Assembly (NCBI GenBank): GCA_002371465.1
Contig: DFIU01000021.1
Location: 1-38,613, forward strand
Length of the DNA: 38,613 nt
Direction of reading: 5' to 3'
Origin: Lachnospiraceae bacterium UBA3689
GTDB lineage: Bacteria; Bacillota; Clostridia; Lachnospirales; Lachnospiraceae
The notes below the pieces were generated by a model. It saw nothing but the letters and a program-made list of their open reading frames with translations. It had not been told where the DNA came from and made no database searches. The position numbers were made by a program, and so were the translations under genes. Positions 25,114-32,410 of this stretch are shown one piece after another. Position 1 is the stretch's first letter. Each line of letters begins with the position of its first letter.

Positions 25114-25572
25114 TTAGTTAAAAGGAAGTTCCTCGCTGATGCCATCCGGAATATTCATGAAACCATCCGCCCCCGTATTGGGAGCTGCCGGCGCCGGAGC
25201 TTCCTGAGCCGCAGCCGGTGCGCGGTAAGCGCCCGCGTTCTGCTGGCTGACCGCCTTGCTCTCGGCAAATTCCATATTTTCGACGACGATCTGGTTCCGG
25301 TAAACCATCTGGCCTTCTTTATTCTGATAGTTATCGTTCTGCAGTCTGCCTTGAACTACCATCTTGATACCCTTGTGAAGGTATTTCTCGGCAAACTCTG
25401 CCTGCCGCCCAAAGGCGACGCAGTTGAAGAAATCCGCTTCCGGCTGACCGTCTCTTCTGAAACGGCGGTCAACAGCAAGGGAAAAACTTGCGATTCCGGT
25501 AGGATTGTCTCCTGCCGTGTAACGGATTTCCGGATCTCTTGTCAATCTTCCCATTAAGATAACAGTATTCAT
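25114..25572 (-). CDS. ssb: Single-stranded DNA-binding protein
   Basis: The protein has 152 residues. The OB fold (about 1-105) begins MNTVILMGRLTRDPEIRY and includes FNCVAFGRQAEFAEKYLHKGIKMVVQGRL. An Ala/Pro/Gln-rich flexible linker follows. The C-terminal tip, which recruits partner proteins in the family, normally ends in acidic residues then L/I-P-F; here it reads SEELPFN, with an extra Asn after the Phe and fewer acids. GAGG lies before ATG 25572. The gene sits between rpsF and rpsR, the standard arrangement, so Ssb output is tied to the S6/S18 operon. Confidence 0.96.
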   Translation of the reverse strand: MNTVILMGRLTRDPEIRYTAGDNPTGIASFSLAVDRRFRRDGQPEADFFNCVAFGRQAEFAEKYLHKGIKMVVQGRLQNDNYQNKEGQMVYRNQIVVENMEFAESKAVSQQNAGAYRAPAAAQEAPAPAAPNTGADGFMNIPDGISEELPFN

Positions 25573-25637
25573 ATACGTCCTCGTTTCCTCGAATTGAGAT
25601 GTTTACTTGTTATACAGAAGTTAATGGGGACAGAATC

Positions 25638-26045
25638 TTATTCAGCCTTCTCTTCAGCCGGAGCTGCTTCTTCCGCTTTCTCCTCAGCAGCCGGTGCTGC
25701 AGCTGTTTCCTCCGCTGCCGGAGCTTCTGTCTTTTCCGGAGCTACGGTAAAGTCATCGTTCTCGTCTTTTCTGACAATCAGATAACGGAGAACGTTCTCA
25801 GCGATTCTCATGCGGGATTCAATTTCTTCCGGAGCTGACGGCTCAGCCTCAAACTGAACGAAATAGTAGTAGCCTTCGTTCATCTTCTGGATCTCATAAG
25901 CAAGCTTTCTCTTGCCCCATTCTTCTGTTTCGCCAACCTTGCCGCCAAAGCGCTCGATCAGAGCCTTCGCCTTGTCAACAACAGCTGCGCGCGCATCGTC
26001 ATCAATCTTTGCGTTGACAACCAGTGCTAATTCGTAGTTGTTCAT
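25638..26045 (-). CDS. rpsF: 30S ribosomal protein S6 with acidic Ala/Glu-rich tail
   Basis: The protein has 135 residues. Residues 1-95 are the S6 core (MNNYELALVVNAKIDDDARAAV at the start; YEIQKMNEGYYYFVQFEA in the middle; RIAENVLRYLIVRKDE at the end). The last 35-40 residues are a low-complexity Ala/Glu/Pro tail (roughly 98-135) that typical 95-residue S6 proteins lack; similar acidic tails occur in several Clostridia. AAGGAGG lies 7 bases before the ATG. First gene of rpsF-ssb-rpsR, with a strong promoter and a candidate S6:S18-binding leader upstream. Confidence 0.96.
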   Translation of the reverse strand: MNNYELALVVNAKIDDDARAAVVDKAKALIERFGGKVGETEEWGKRKLAYEIQKMNEGYYYFVQFEAEPSAPEEIESRMRIAENVLRYLIVRKDENDDFTVAPEKTEAPAAEETAAAPAAEEKAEEAAPAEEKAE

Positions 26046-26063
26046 GTTTTTTCCTCCTTATGG

Positions 26064-26108
26064 CCTTGGGCCCCCTGCTTTTGCTTCCTACATCCGCAGG
26101 AGACAAGG
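26064..26108 (-). promoter_or_regulatory. Candidate S6:S18-binding leader hairpin of rpsF
   Basis: On the minus strand, CCTTG (26108-26104) pairs with CAAGG (26068-26064), and CCTGC (26100-26096) pairs with GCAGG (26078-26074). The two stems are separated by an asymmetric internal loop (TCT versus GGGCC) and capped by a 17-base loop. The hairpin lies 20 bases before the rpsF start. Known rpsF leaders that bind the S6:S18 dimer have two stems parted by a conserved internal loop. The shape fits, but I have not matched the consensus base by base. Confidence 0.5.
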
Positions 26109-26135
26109 ATCATTAATAAAGTCTCACAAGCTAGT

Positions 26136-26164
26136 AATATAACACCTTTGAGGCGGCGATTCAA
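26136..26164 (-). promoter_or_regulatory. Sigma-A promoter of the rpsF-ssb-rpsR operon
   Basis: Minus strand: TTGAAT (26164-26159), 17-base spacer, TATATT (26141-26136). The leader of about 85 bases contains the hairpin at 26064-26108. Confidence 0.8.
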
Positions 26165-26266
26165 GGCAGAATTTTTGGAAATTCGCCCTTTTACAGCATC
26201 AGTCTGTAGATATTTGCGACATCCGCTTCCCTACTTGCCATGAACAGATTTGAGACTCACAGATTC

Positions 26267-26299
26267 GGGACAGTCTCTTACGTCTCTTTTATCTGTCCC
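26267..26299. repeat. GGGACAG...CTGTCCC inverted repeat between sir2 and rpsF
   Basis: A 7-base perfect inverted repeat (26267-26273 with 26293-26299) around a 19-base loop, just downstream of the sirtuin gene. No T-run follows the stem on either strand, so a normal terminator is doubtful. Confidence 0.45.
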
Positions 26300-26309
26300 T
26301 AGTTAAACT

Positions 26310-27044
26310 CTATCGAACCTTAATCTGCCCCAGGACTTCCCCAATCGGAGCGCTGATGGCCAGATCCGCCAGGGCGTCCCGGCTGGTAGCGGACCGGTTG
26401 ATGAGGACCAGCTTATCGCCGCGGAAATAATCGATCAGTCCTGCCGCCGGATAGACGACCAGGGAGGTGCCGCCGATGATCAGGCAGTCCGCCCCCCGAA
26501 TGGCGGCAACCGCCCCATTGATCACATCCGAATCCAAACCCTCTTCATACAGCACGACATCCGGTTTGACCATGCCGCCGCAGGCATCGCAGGTGGGAAT
26601 TCCTTCCGCATGCAAGATATAGGAAGCGTCGAAGAATTTGTGACAGCGCGTGCAGTAGTTGCGCAGGGTCGATCCGTGCAGTTCAAAGACCCGCCTGCTC
26701 CCCGCCTTTTGGTGGAGACCGTCGATATTCTGAGTCACCACGGCGTCCAACTTGCCGGCAGTCTCCAGCTCCGCCAGCTTTTTATGGGCGGCATTGGGCC
26801 GGGCATCTAACGCCAGCATCTTGTCCTTATAGAAGCGATAGAATTCTTCCGGATTTTCCCAAAAGAAGCTGTGGCTGATGATGGTCTCGGGCGGGTACTT
26901 GTAATTCATGTGATAGATCCCATCCTGACTCCGAAAGTCCGGTATGCCGCTCTCCGTCGAGACGCCAGCCCCTCCGAAAAAGACGATATGCCGGTGGGAA
27001 TCGATGATTTCCTGCAGTTCCCCTATTTTCTCCTCATTTGTCAT
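26310..27044 (-). CDS. cobB: NAD-dependent protein deacylase, sirtuin family
   Basis: The protein has 244 residues. The start at 27044 has GGAGGT 7 bases upstream; a longer frame reaching 27239 has an Arg-rich artificial N-terminus and runs into the RND gene. The Rossmann NAD motifs GAGVSTESGIPDFRS and TQNIDGLH, the catalytic His in FELHGS, and the zinc site C-X2-C...C-X2-C (YCTRC and TCDAC) are all intact. The enzyme removes acetyl or other acyl groups from lysines using NAD; such enzymes often control acetyl-CoA synthetase. The symbol follows the common bacterial name. It starts 16 bases after the RND transporter and may be read from that promoter. Confidence 0.93.
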   Translation of the reverse strand: MTNEEKIGELQEIIDSHRHIVFFGGAGVSTESGIPDFRSQDGIYHMNYKYPPETIISHSFFWENPEEFYRFYKDKMLALDARPNAAHKKLAELETAGKLDAVVTQNIDGLHQKAGSRRVFELHGSTLRNYCTRCHKFFDASYILHAEGIPTCDACGGMVKPDVVLYEEGLDSDVINGAVAAIRGADCLIIGGTSLVVYPAAGLIDYFRGDKLVLINRSATSRDALADLAISAPIGEVLGQIKVR

Positions 27045-27060
27045 ACCTGCACCTCCTAAA

Positions 27061-30000
27061 TTAAATTTCCCCCTTCCGCTCCGCTTCGAGCGCCTCCTCG
27101 TAGGCCTCGCTGTTTTCCTCGGCCGCCGCCTTCTCCGCCAGGAACTCCGCCGCGTCGTCCGGCGCGTCGTTAATGTCACTGCCGACGTCGACCTGCAGGG
27201 GCTGGCGCTTGTAGAAGATATCGTACATAACCGGAACAATAAAGAGAGTCATGAAAGTCGCATAGGTCAGACCTCCCGCAATGACAATTGCCATACCCCG
27301 GGACATCTGGCTGCCCATGCCGCTGCCGAAGATCAGCTGGGTCATGGCAAGGATAGTCGTCATTGCCGTCATCAGGATGGGGCGCATCCGGGTGCGCCCC
27401 GCCGCAATCAGAGCCTCCCGCCGCTCCATACCTCCCATCCGCAGCTGGTTGGTGTAGTCGACAAAGACGATGCCGTTGTTGACGACCGTCCCCATGAGGA
27501 CCAAAAATCCCATCAGCGCCATCATGGAGACCTGCTGACCGGAAATGATCAGCCCCACCATACCTCCCGTAAAGGCAAGGGGGATCGTGAACAAAATGAT
27601 AAAGGGGGACAGGAGGGACTGGAACTGCGCCACCATGACCAGGTAGATCATAGCCAGCGCCAGAGCCAGCATCTTGGACATCTGAGAGACCATGTCGGAG
27701 ACCTGGGTCGTCTCGCCGCCCAGTTCCACTTCGTAGCCCTCCGGCAGGGTCCCGTTTAACTTCTTAATCCTGGACTCCAGCTTCCGGCTCAACAGTGTCG
27801 TATTGTAACCCTTGGAAGTCACTGCCGTGACCGTCATATAGCGCCGCTGGTTTTCCCGGCTGATCCGGGACGGCGTCTCGGTCTCCTCCAAAGTGGCGAA
27901 TTCCGAGAGTTTGTGGACCCGGTCCTCCTGCGTTTCTGTCTTAGCGGACGATCCGCCCGCAAGGTTCCCGGCAGAGGAAGCTCCTCCCGACATAAAGCCG
28001 CCTGTCTTGGCGGCAGAGCTAAGTGAAGCCCCCTGACTCATCGCGGCGCCCGCCCCCATAGTTCCCAGGGAAACACTGCCGCCCGACAAAGAAGACCAGC
28101 CTCCCGCCGGGGAAGCGCCGCCAGTCAACTGGGATGCCGCCGATCCGCCTGAAGATGCCGACGAGGCGCTTTCAAATTCCATATCGAGCAGGTTCTCGTA
28201 GGTCAGCGGATTGGTCTCATTTTTAATGGTGACATCTAAGGTCTCCTTCCCATCCGTGATCCGGGTCGAGGTTACATCGGTCGTCAGCCTGGACGCGATC
28301 TGGGCATAGATCTGGGCGACGGTCAAACCGTAGGACCTTGCCTTGTCCTTGTCGATTTTTAAGTGAAGCGCCTTCTGGTTGTCCTCCGTTCCGTTGCTGA
28401 TCTGCTCAAAGCCCCTGACCGAACGGACCTCCTTCATCAGCTGCTCACTGATATCGACCAGCTTATCCGCATCCTCTCCATAGATCTGGGCGGTCAGACC
28501 CGTGCTGGCAAGGGCGGACGTATCCGACATCCCGCCGGTTGAGATCGTTACCTCCGAATCAAAAGGCTTTACCGCCTTCTTCATCTCGGTCACCATGTTC
28601 CGCACTTCTTTAGGCTTAGCCCCCTCCTTGACGGAGACATAAGCGATGTAATTTCCATACTGGTCCGTATTGGTCTGCAGGGAAGAAACCAGACCGGCGG
28701 ATGCGGACTGGTCCATGGCACCGGAGTCGGAAACGCCCGGCACCTTCATGACCGCTTCCATGATTTCATCGGTCTTTTTGTGGGAGGTCTCCTTATCCAA
28801 CCCCTCCGGCGTCGCAATTTCAATCTGAATATTATCCGACGTCATCTCCGGTAAAATGACAATGCCCATCGCCGTCAGCCGCCAGATGCTAAGCCCCAGC
28901 AAGGCGACCGTGGTCAGAAGGGCAGCTGTCTTGTGATTCAGCACCCAGCTTACCGCCACCTCATAGCGGTCAAGTACCCGGTCAAAGAAGCCCCGCTTTT
29001 TTGCCTTGACCCGGCGCAGAATAAAACTTGCAGACGCCGGCACCACCGTCTGCGCCACAATGAGGGAAGCAGTCAGGCAGTAGGTGATGGACAGAGCCAT
29101 GGGAATCAAAAGTTCCCTCACCGTTCCGGTCGTAAAGACCATGGGCAAAAAGACGCAGACCGTGGTCAGGGTCGAGGAAATGATGGCTCCCGAAACCTGA
29201 CGCGCCCCCTGAACCGAAGCCCGTGCCGCCGTCATGCCCCGCTGGCGGAGCCGGATGATGTTTTCCATAACGACAATCGAGTTGTCCACCAGCATCCCGA
29301 TCCCCAGGGACAGACCGCCCAGCGTCATGATATTCATCGAAAGTCTCGAAAAATACATGAGGACGATGGTAAAGAGGACCGAGATCGGAATGCTGATTCC
29401 GACGATCAGAGTCGGTCTGATATCCCTTAGGAAGAGGGCAAGGACCAGGATCGCCAAAAGCGCCCCCAGTGCCATGCTGGACAGGATGTCATTGACGATC
29501 TGGGTGATATATTCTCCCTGGTCCATGAGGACCGCCGCCCGGACGCCGTCTCCCCCCCGTTCCATTTCTTTGATGGTCTTCCGAAGGGCGCGGGACACCT
29601 CATTGGTCCCGGCTGTCGAGCCCTTATAGATGCCAAGGACGACCGCCGGCTGACCGTTCAGCTTGGTGTAGCTCTCCCTGGCGTTGTCGATAACCGTCAC
29701 ATCCGCAACATCGCTTAAGCGGACGGTGCCGATCCCGTCGATATCCGCCAGGAGCGCCTGGTCGATCTGGTCGGAGGAAGTATATTCATCCCCGACCTTT
29801 AAGAGCCAGGAATTATCATGTTTATCATCCAGATAGCCCGCCGGCATGGAGAAGTTCTGGGCATAGACCAGCTGGGAGAGGGTGGACGCCGAGATCAGAC
29901 TGTCGACGTTGGCATTTTTAAGAGCAGCAGCCCGCTGGATCTCATAGGAGTTTAGGGCCGCATCCAGCTGGCTCTGGGCTGAGGTCAGCTGATTGGCTGC

Positions 30001-31344
30001 CGTGGAAAATCCGACCGCGGCCTGGAGCTGGCCATTTAAAAGAGCCTCCGTCCCGCTTTCCAGCCCATCCAAAGCCTGGGGCAGGCTGGAAGCCCCGCTC
30101 TTAAGAGCCTCCGCTCCCGCTGAGACCTGATCAAGCTGCCGGGTCAAAGCCCCCTTAAGATCGAAAGCCGAGATAATTTGGACCAACCCCGCAGCCTTAG
30201 CGCCTGCTGTAATCAAGGAGGAAACCCCGCTGGTCAGGGAGGAGAGGGTCGTACTTTGACTGATTTCATTTGCCGCTGACCGAATTTCCTTTTGAAGGTC
30301 CGTCAGGCGGCTCTCCAATTCCTCTGTCAGGGCGGAAGGATCGGGCGGAGTGATCGGGGTCTGCCCCGCTGCCGAGTTTGCCGAAACGGACGGAGACAGG
30401 ATATCCCCCGCCCGGAACAGGGCGGATCCTGCCGTCCGGGCGTCCTGACCGGCACTTTGATAGGCATCCTGAAAATTTTCTCCCGCATCGGTCAGATCAG
30501 AGGAGATCCCCAGATCCGCTCCGTCAAGGGAAGAGGCAAGGGCTGCCAACTGGTCCTCCAGAGCGTCAGCCGCCCCAACCAGCTGTCCCTGCAGGGCGGA
30601 GGCGTCGATCTGACCGAAAATTCCCTCCGCAGCCTTTTTCCCAAACTGCGCCTCCTTCTCCTGCAGCTGCTTCTGCCCCGCTTCTACCTGAGCTTTGGCA
30701 GAGTCCAGCTCCGCCTTGGCGTCCCGCAGAGCGCTGTTGATCTGCTCCAGAACCCGGTCATTTAAGGAATCGATCTTGTCCCTATTTAACTCCACCTGGA
30801 CCGACCGGTCCACCAGACCGATGGTATTGACCGAAGCGACGCCATTGACCCGCTCAAAACGGGGCGTCACCTCCTCCTTGACATAGTCGGACAGGTGGTA
30901 GATATCCGCGTCCTTCTTGCTGACCGCCAGATACATGGTCGCCACCATATCGAGGCTGATTTCCATGATATTTGGCGTTCCCACCCCGTCCGGCAGGGAG
31001 GCAGCGACCTGGTTGACCGCGCTCGAGACCTTGACCATGGCGCTGTCCATGTCGGTCCCGTCTTCAAATTCCAGCTGGGTCATGGCGAAGTTCTCACCCG
31101 CAGCTGACGTAACATTTTTGACATTGGTGACCGTTCCCAGGGCATTTTCCATGGGCTCTGCCACTTCCCGCTCCACGCGGTCCGGCGGCGCGCCCGGGTA
31201 GGTCGTCACGACGACCATATAGGGAAGCGACATGGACGGAAGAAGGTCCGTACTCATATTGGTGAGGGACACGAATCCCAAAATGATGACCAGTACCACG
31301 GCAACCAGTACCGTAAACGGCTTTCTGACGCTGTATTTTTCCAT
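27061..31344 (-). CDS. Very large RND-family efflux transporter permease
   Basis: The protein has 1427 residues against about 1050 in AcrB-type pumps. The start at 31344 (MEKYSVRKPFTVLV) opens the first membrane segment; a start at 31422 would lie ahead of the predicted promoter start. The first half has TM1, a porter domain, and TM2-6 with GMLVDNSIVVMEN, where AcrB has two adjacent Asp (the second is Asn here). The second half repeats this fold and ends with a charged tail. The extra length comes from a helical Ala/Gln/Ser-rich insert of about 270 residues in the first porter region (29920-30732) and a Gly/Ser/Ala-rich insert in the second (27940-28175). Substrate unknown; no membrane-fusion partner gene is adjacent, as is usual in Gram-positive RND systems. 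A TetR-like operator lies at the promoter. Confidence 0.93.
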   Translation of the reverse strand: MEKYSVRKPFTVLVAVVLVIILGFVSLTNMSTDLLPSMSLPYMVVVTTYPGAPPDRVEREVAEPMENALGTVTNVKNVTSAAGENFAMTQLEFEDGTDMDSAMVKVSSAVNQVAASLPDGVGTPNIMEISLDMVATMYLAVSKKDADIYHLSDYVKEEVTPRFERVNGVASVNTIGLVDRSVQVELNRDKIDSLNDRVLEQINSALRDAKAELDSAKAQVEAGQKQLQEKEAQFGKKAAEGIFGQIDASALQGQLVGAADALEDQLAALASSLDGADLGISSDLTDAGENFQDAYQSAGQDARTAGSALFRAGDILSPSVSANSAAGQTPITPPDPSALTEELESRLTDLQKEIRSAANEISQSTTLSSLTSGVSSLITAGAKAAGLVQIISAFDLKGALTRQLDQVSAGAEALKSGASSLPQALDGLESGTEALLNGQLQAAVGFSTAANQLTSAQSQLDAALNSYEIQRAAALKNANVDSLISASTLSQLVYAQNFSMPAGYLDDKHDNSWLLKVGDEYTSSDQIDQALLADIDGIGTVRLSDVADVTVIDNARESYTKLNGQPAVVLGIYKGSTAGTNEVSRALRKTIKEMERGGDGVRAAVLMDQGEYITQIVNDILSSMALGALLAILVLALFLRDIRPTLIVGISIPISVLFTIVLMYFSRLSMNIMTLGGLSLGIGMLVDNSIVVMENIIRLRQRGMTAARASVQGARQVSGAIISSTLTTVCVFLPMVFTTGTVRELLIPMALSITYCLTASLIVAQTVVPASASFILRRVKAKKRGFFDRVLDRYEVAVSWVLNHKTAALLTTVALLGLSIWRLTAMGIVILPEMTSDNIQIEIATPEGLDKETSHKKTDEIMEAVMKVPGVSDSGAMDQSASAGLVSSLQTNTDQYGNYIAYVSVKEGAKPKEVRNMVTEMKKAVKPFDSEVTISTGGMSDTSALASTGLTAQIYGEDADKLVDISEQLMKEVRSVRGFEQISNGTEDNQKALHLKIDKDKARSYGLTVAQIYAQIASRLTTDVTSTRITDGKETLDVTIKNETNPLTYENLLDMEFESASSASSGGSAASQLTGGASPAGGWSSLSGGSVSLGTMGAGAAMSQGASLSSAAKTGGFMSGGASSAGNLAGGSSAKTETQEDRVHKLSEFATLEETETPSRISRENQRRYMTVTAVTSKGYNTTLLSRKLESRIKKLNGTLPEGYEVELGGETTQVSDMVSQMSKMLALALAMIYLVMVAQFQSLLSPFIILFTIPLAFTGGMVGLIISGQQVSMMALMGFLVLMGTVVNNGIVFVDYTNQLRMGGMERREALIAAGRTRMRPILMTAMTTILAMTQLIFGSGMGSQMSRGMAIVIAGGLTYATFMTLFIVPVMYDIFYKRQPLQVDVGSDINDAPDDAAEFLAEKAAAEENSEAYEEALEAERKGEI

Positions 31345-31388
31345 AAAAATAAGACCCCTTGGACTTTTCGTAAAGCATGAGCCGCCCC

Positions 31389-31409
31389 AACTGAGGCACT
31401 GACTCAGTT
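31389..31409. promoter_or_regulatory. TetR-like operator at the RND promoter
   Basis: AACTGAG (31389-31395) and CTCAGTT (31403-31409) form a perfect 7-base inverted repeat with a 7-base centre. It begins right at the predicted transcription start, where a bound repressor would block RNA polymerase. Confidence 0.6.
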
Positions 31410-31412
31410 TGA

Positions 31413-31441
31413 AGTATGACACGTTTTACCCAAAGTCTCAA
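31413..31441 (-). promoter_or_regulatory. Promoter of the RND transporter gene
   Basis: Minus strand: TTGAGA (31441-31436), 17-base spacer, CATACT (31418-31413). Transcription would start near 31406, inside the operator dyad, and supports the coding start at 31344. Confidence 0.6.
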
Positions 31442-31475
31442 GGGATTTATAACTCTTTAACAATTCAATTTTATA

Positions 31476-32327
31476 CTATTTGTTTATGGGCTGACTTCTG
31501 GTCGGCTTGACCGATGAGACGCACTTGCCGATGACCACGCACCGCTCCGACTGGTCGGATGTACAGGTGGACAGGACCACCGTCTTGTCCTGCTCCGTCA
31601 AAGGCACCTCGTTCTGCACGCCCGACCCCTCCTTGATATGCTTCTCCCAGTCCAGAAATTCCGGTCCGTTCTGAGAATAGAGGGTATAGACCGCGGAGTC
31701 GACTTTGGTCCGGAAAATGGCGTAGATATGGTAGCGATAATTTCCTTGCGGCGTCAGGATCCAGAAATAGGGATCCTTGTCGTATTTCGCCTGATCATAG
31801 AGAAATTTCAAGGTCCCGAACATAGACCCGTTCCGCATATTGTGGCCGTAGACGATCGTGTTGGGGTCCGCCCAGTCCCCCTGGTTGTGGTAATCCATAA
31901 AAATGGAGCCCGCGTACCGCTGCTCCTTGCGGAAGGTCCGGTGCAGATAGTAGTCGTTGTCCTCAGCCCGGCAGACGGGGTAGCTGATCCCCTTCTCACC
32001 GTCCACATAGATCCAGCCGACGATGTCCGGGTTGACCGCCTTAAGATCCGCCCAATCGACGGTAAGGGGCGGATCCGCGTCCTCAATCAGATCTCCGGGA
32101 GGAGCGGGTGCTCCCCCCGCATCCCTGCCCGCCGTAGAGTCTGTTCCGGTCTTTTGGGTAAAGTCCTCCGTCAGTTCCTCGTATTCATCGTTGGAGGACC
32201 GGTAATCGCGGAGGATAGACAGCAGCTTAAAACCGGCAAAGCAAAATACGCACAGAGCCAGGACCAGAATCAGGGTGCTGACCGCGCCCATACCCTTCTT
32301 TTGCTTCTTCTTATCCAGTTCTTCCAT
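31476..32327 (-). CDS. Class B sortase
   Basis: The protein has 283 residues. ATG 32327 follows GGGAGG. One N-terminal membrane segment (about 14-36) anchors the protein, a linker follows, and the sortase barrel spans about 90-270. The active-site residues are present: His in VYGHNMRNGSMF, Cys255 in VLSTCTS and Arg262 in SERCVVIG. The YAGSIFMDY and DNDYYLHRTF segments are typical of class B. Sortases join surface proteins to peptidoglycan; class B enzymes often act on haem-uptake or spore/wall proteins with an NPQTN-like signal. No obvious substrate with such a signal is in the window. It is the last gene of the unit with the transpeptidase-like protein (83-base gap). Confidence 0.94.
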   Translation of the reverse strand: MEELDKKKQKKGMGAVSTLILVLALCVFCFAGFKLLSILRDYRSSNDEYEELTEDFTQKTGTDSTAGRDAGGAPAPPGDLIEDADPPLTVDWADLKAVNPDIVGWIYVDGEKGISYPVCRAEDNDYYLHRTFRKEQRYAGSIFMDYHNQGDWADPNTIVYGHNMRNGSMFGTLKFLYDQAKYDKDPYFWILTPQGNYRYHIYAIFRTKVDSAVYTLYSQNGPEFLDWEKHIKEGSGVQNEVPLTEQDKTVVLSTCTSDQSERCVVIGKCVSSVKPTRSQPINK

Positions 32328-32410
32328 TGATCCTCCCAGAATTTTATCATCCGGCAAGGCGCCGGTCCCATCCCGGACCCTGCACCCAACGCTTCCACTT
32401 CTTCTGATAA

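Noticed and set aside
27045..27239. N-terminal extension of the sirtuin
   Set aside because: The Arg-rich extension overlaps the RND gene and lacks a ribosome-binding site, while 27044 has GGAGGT.
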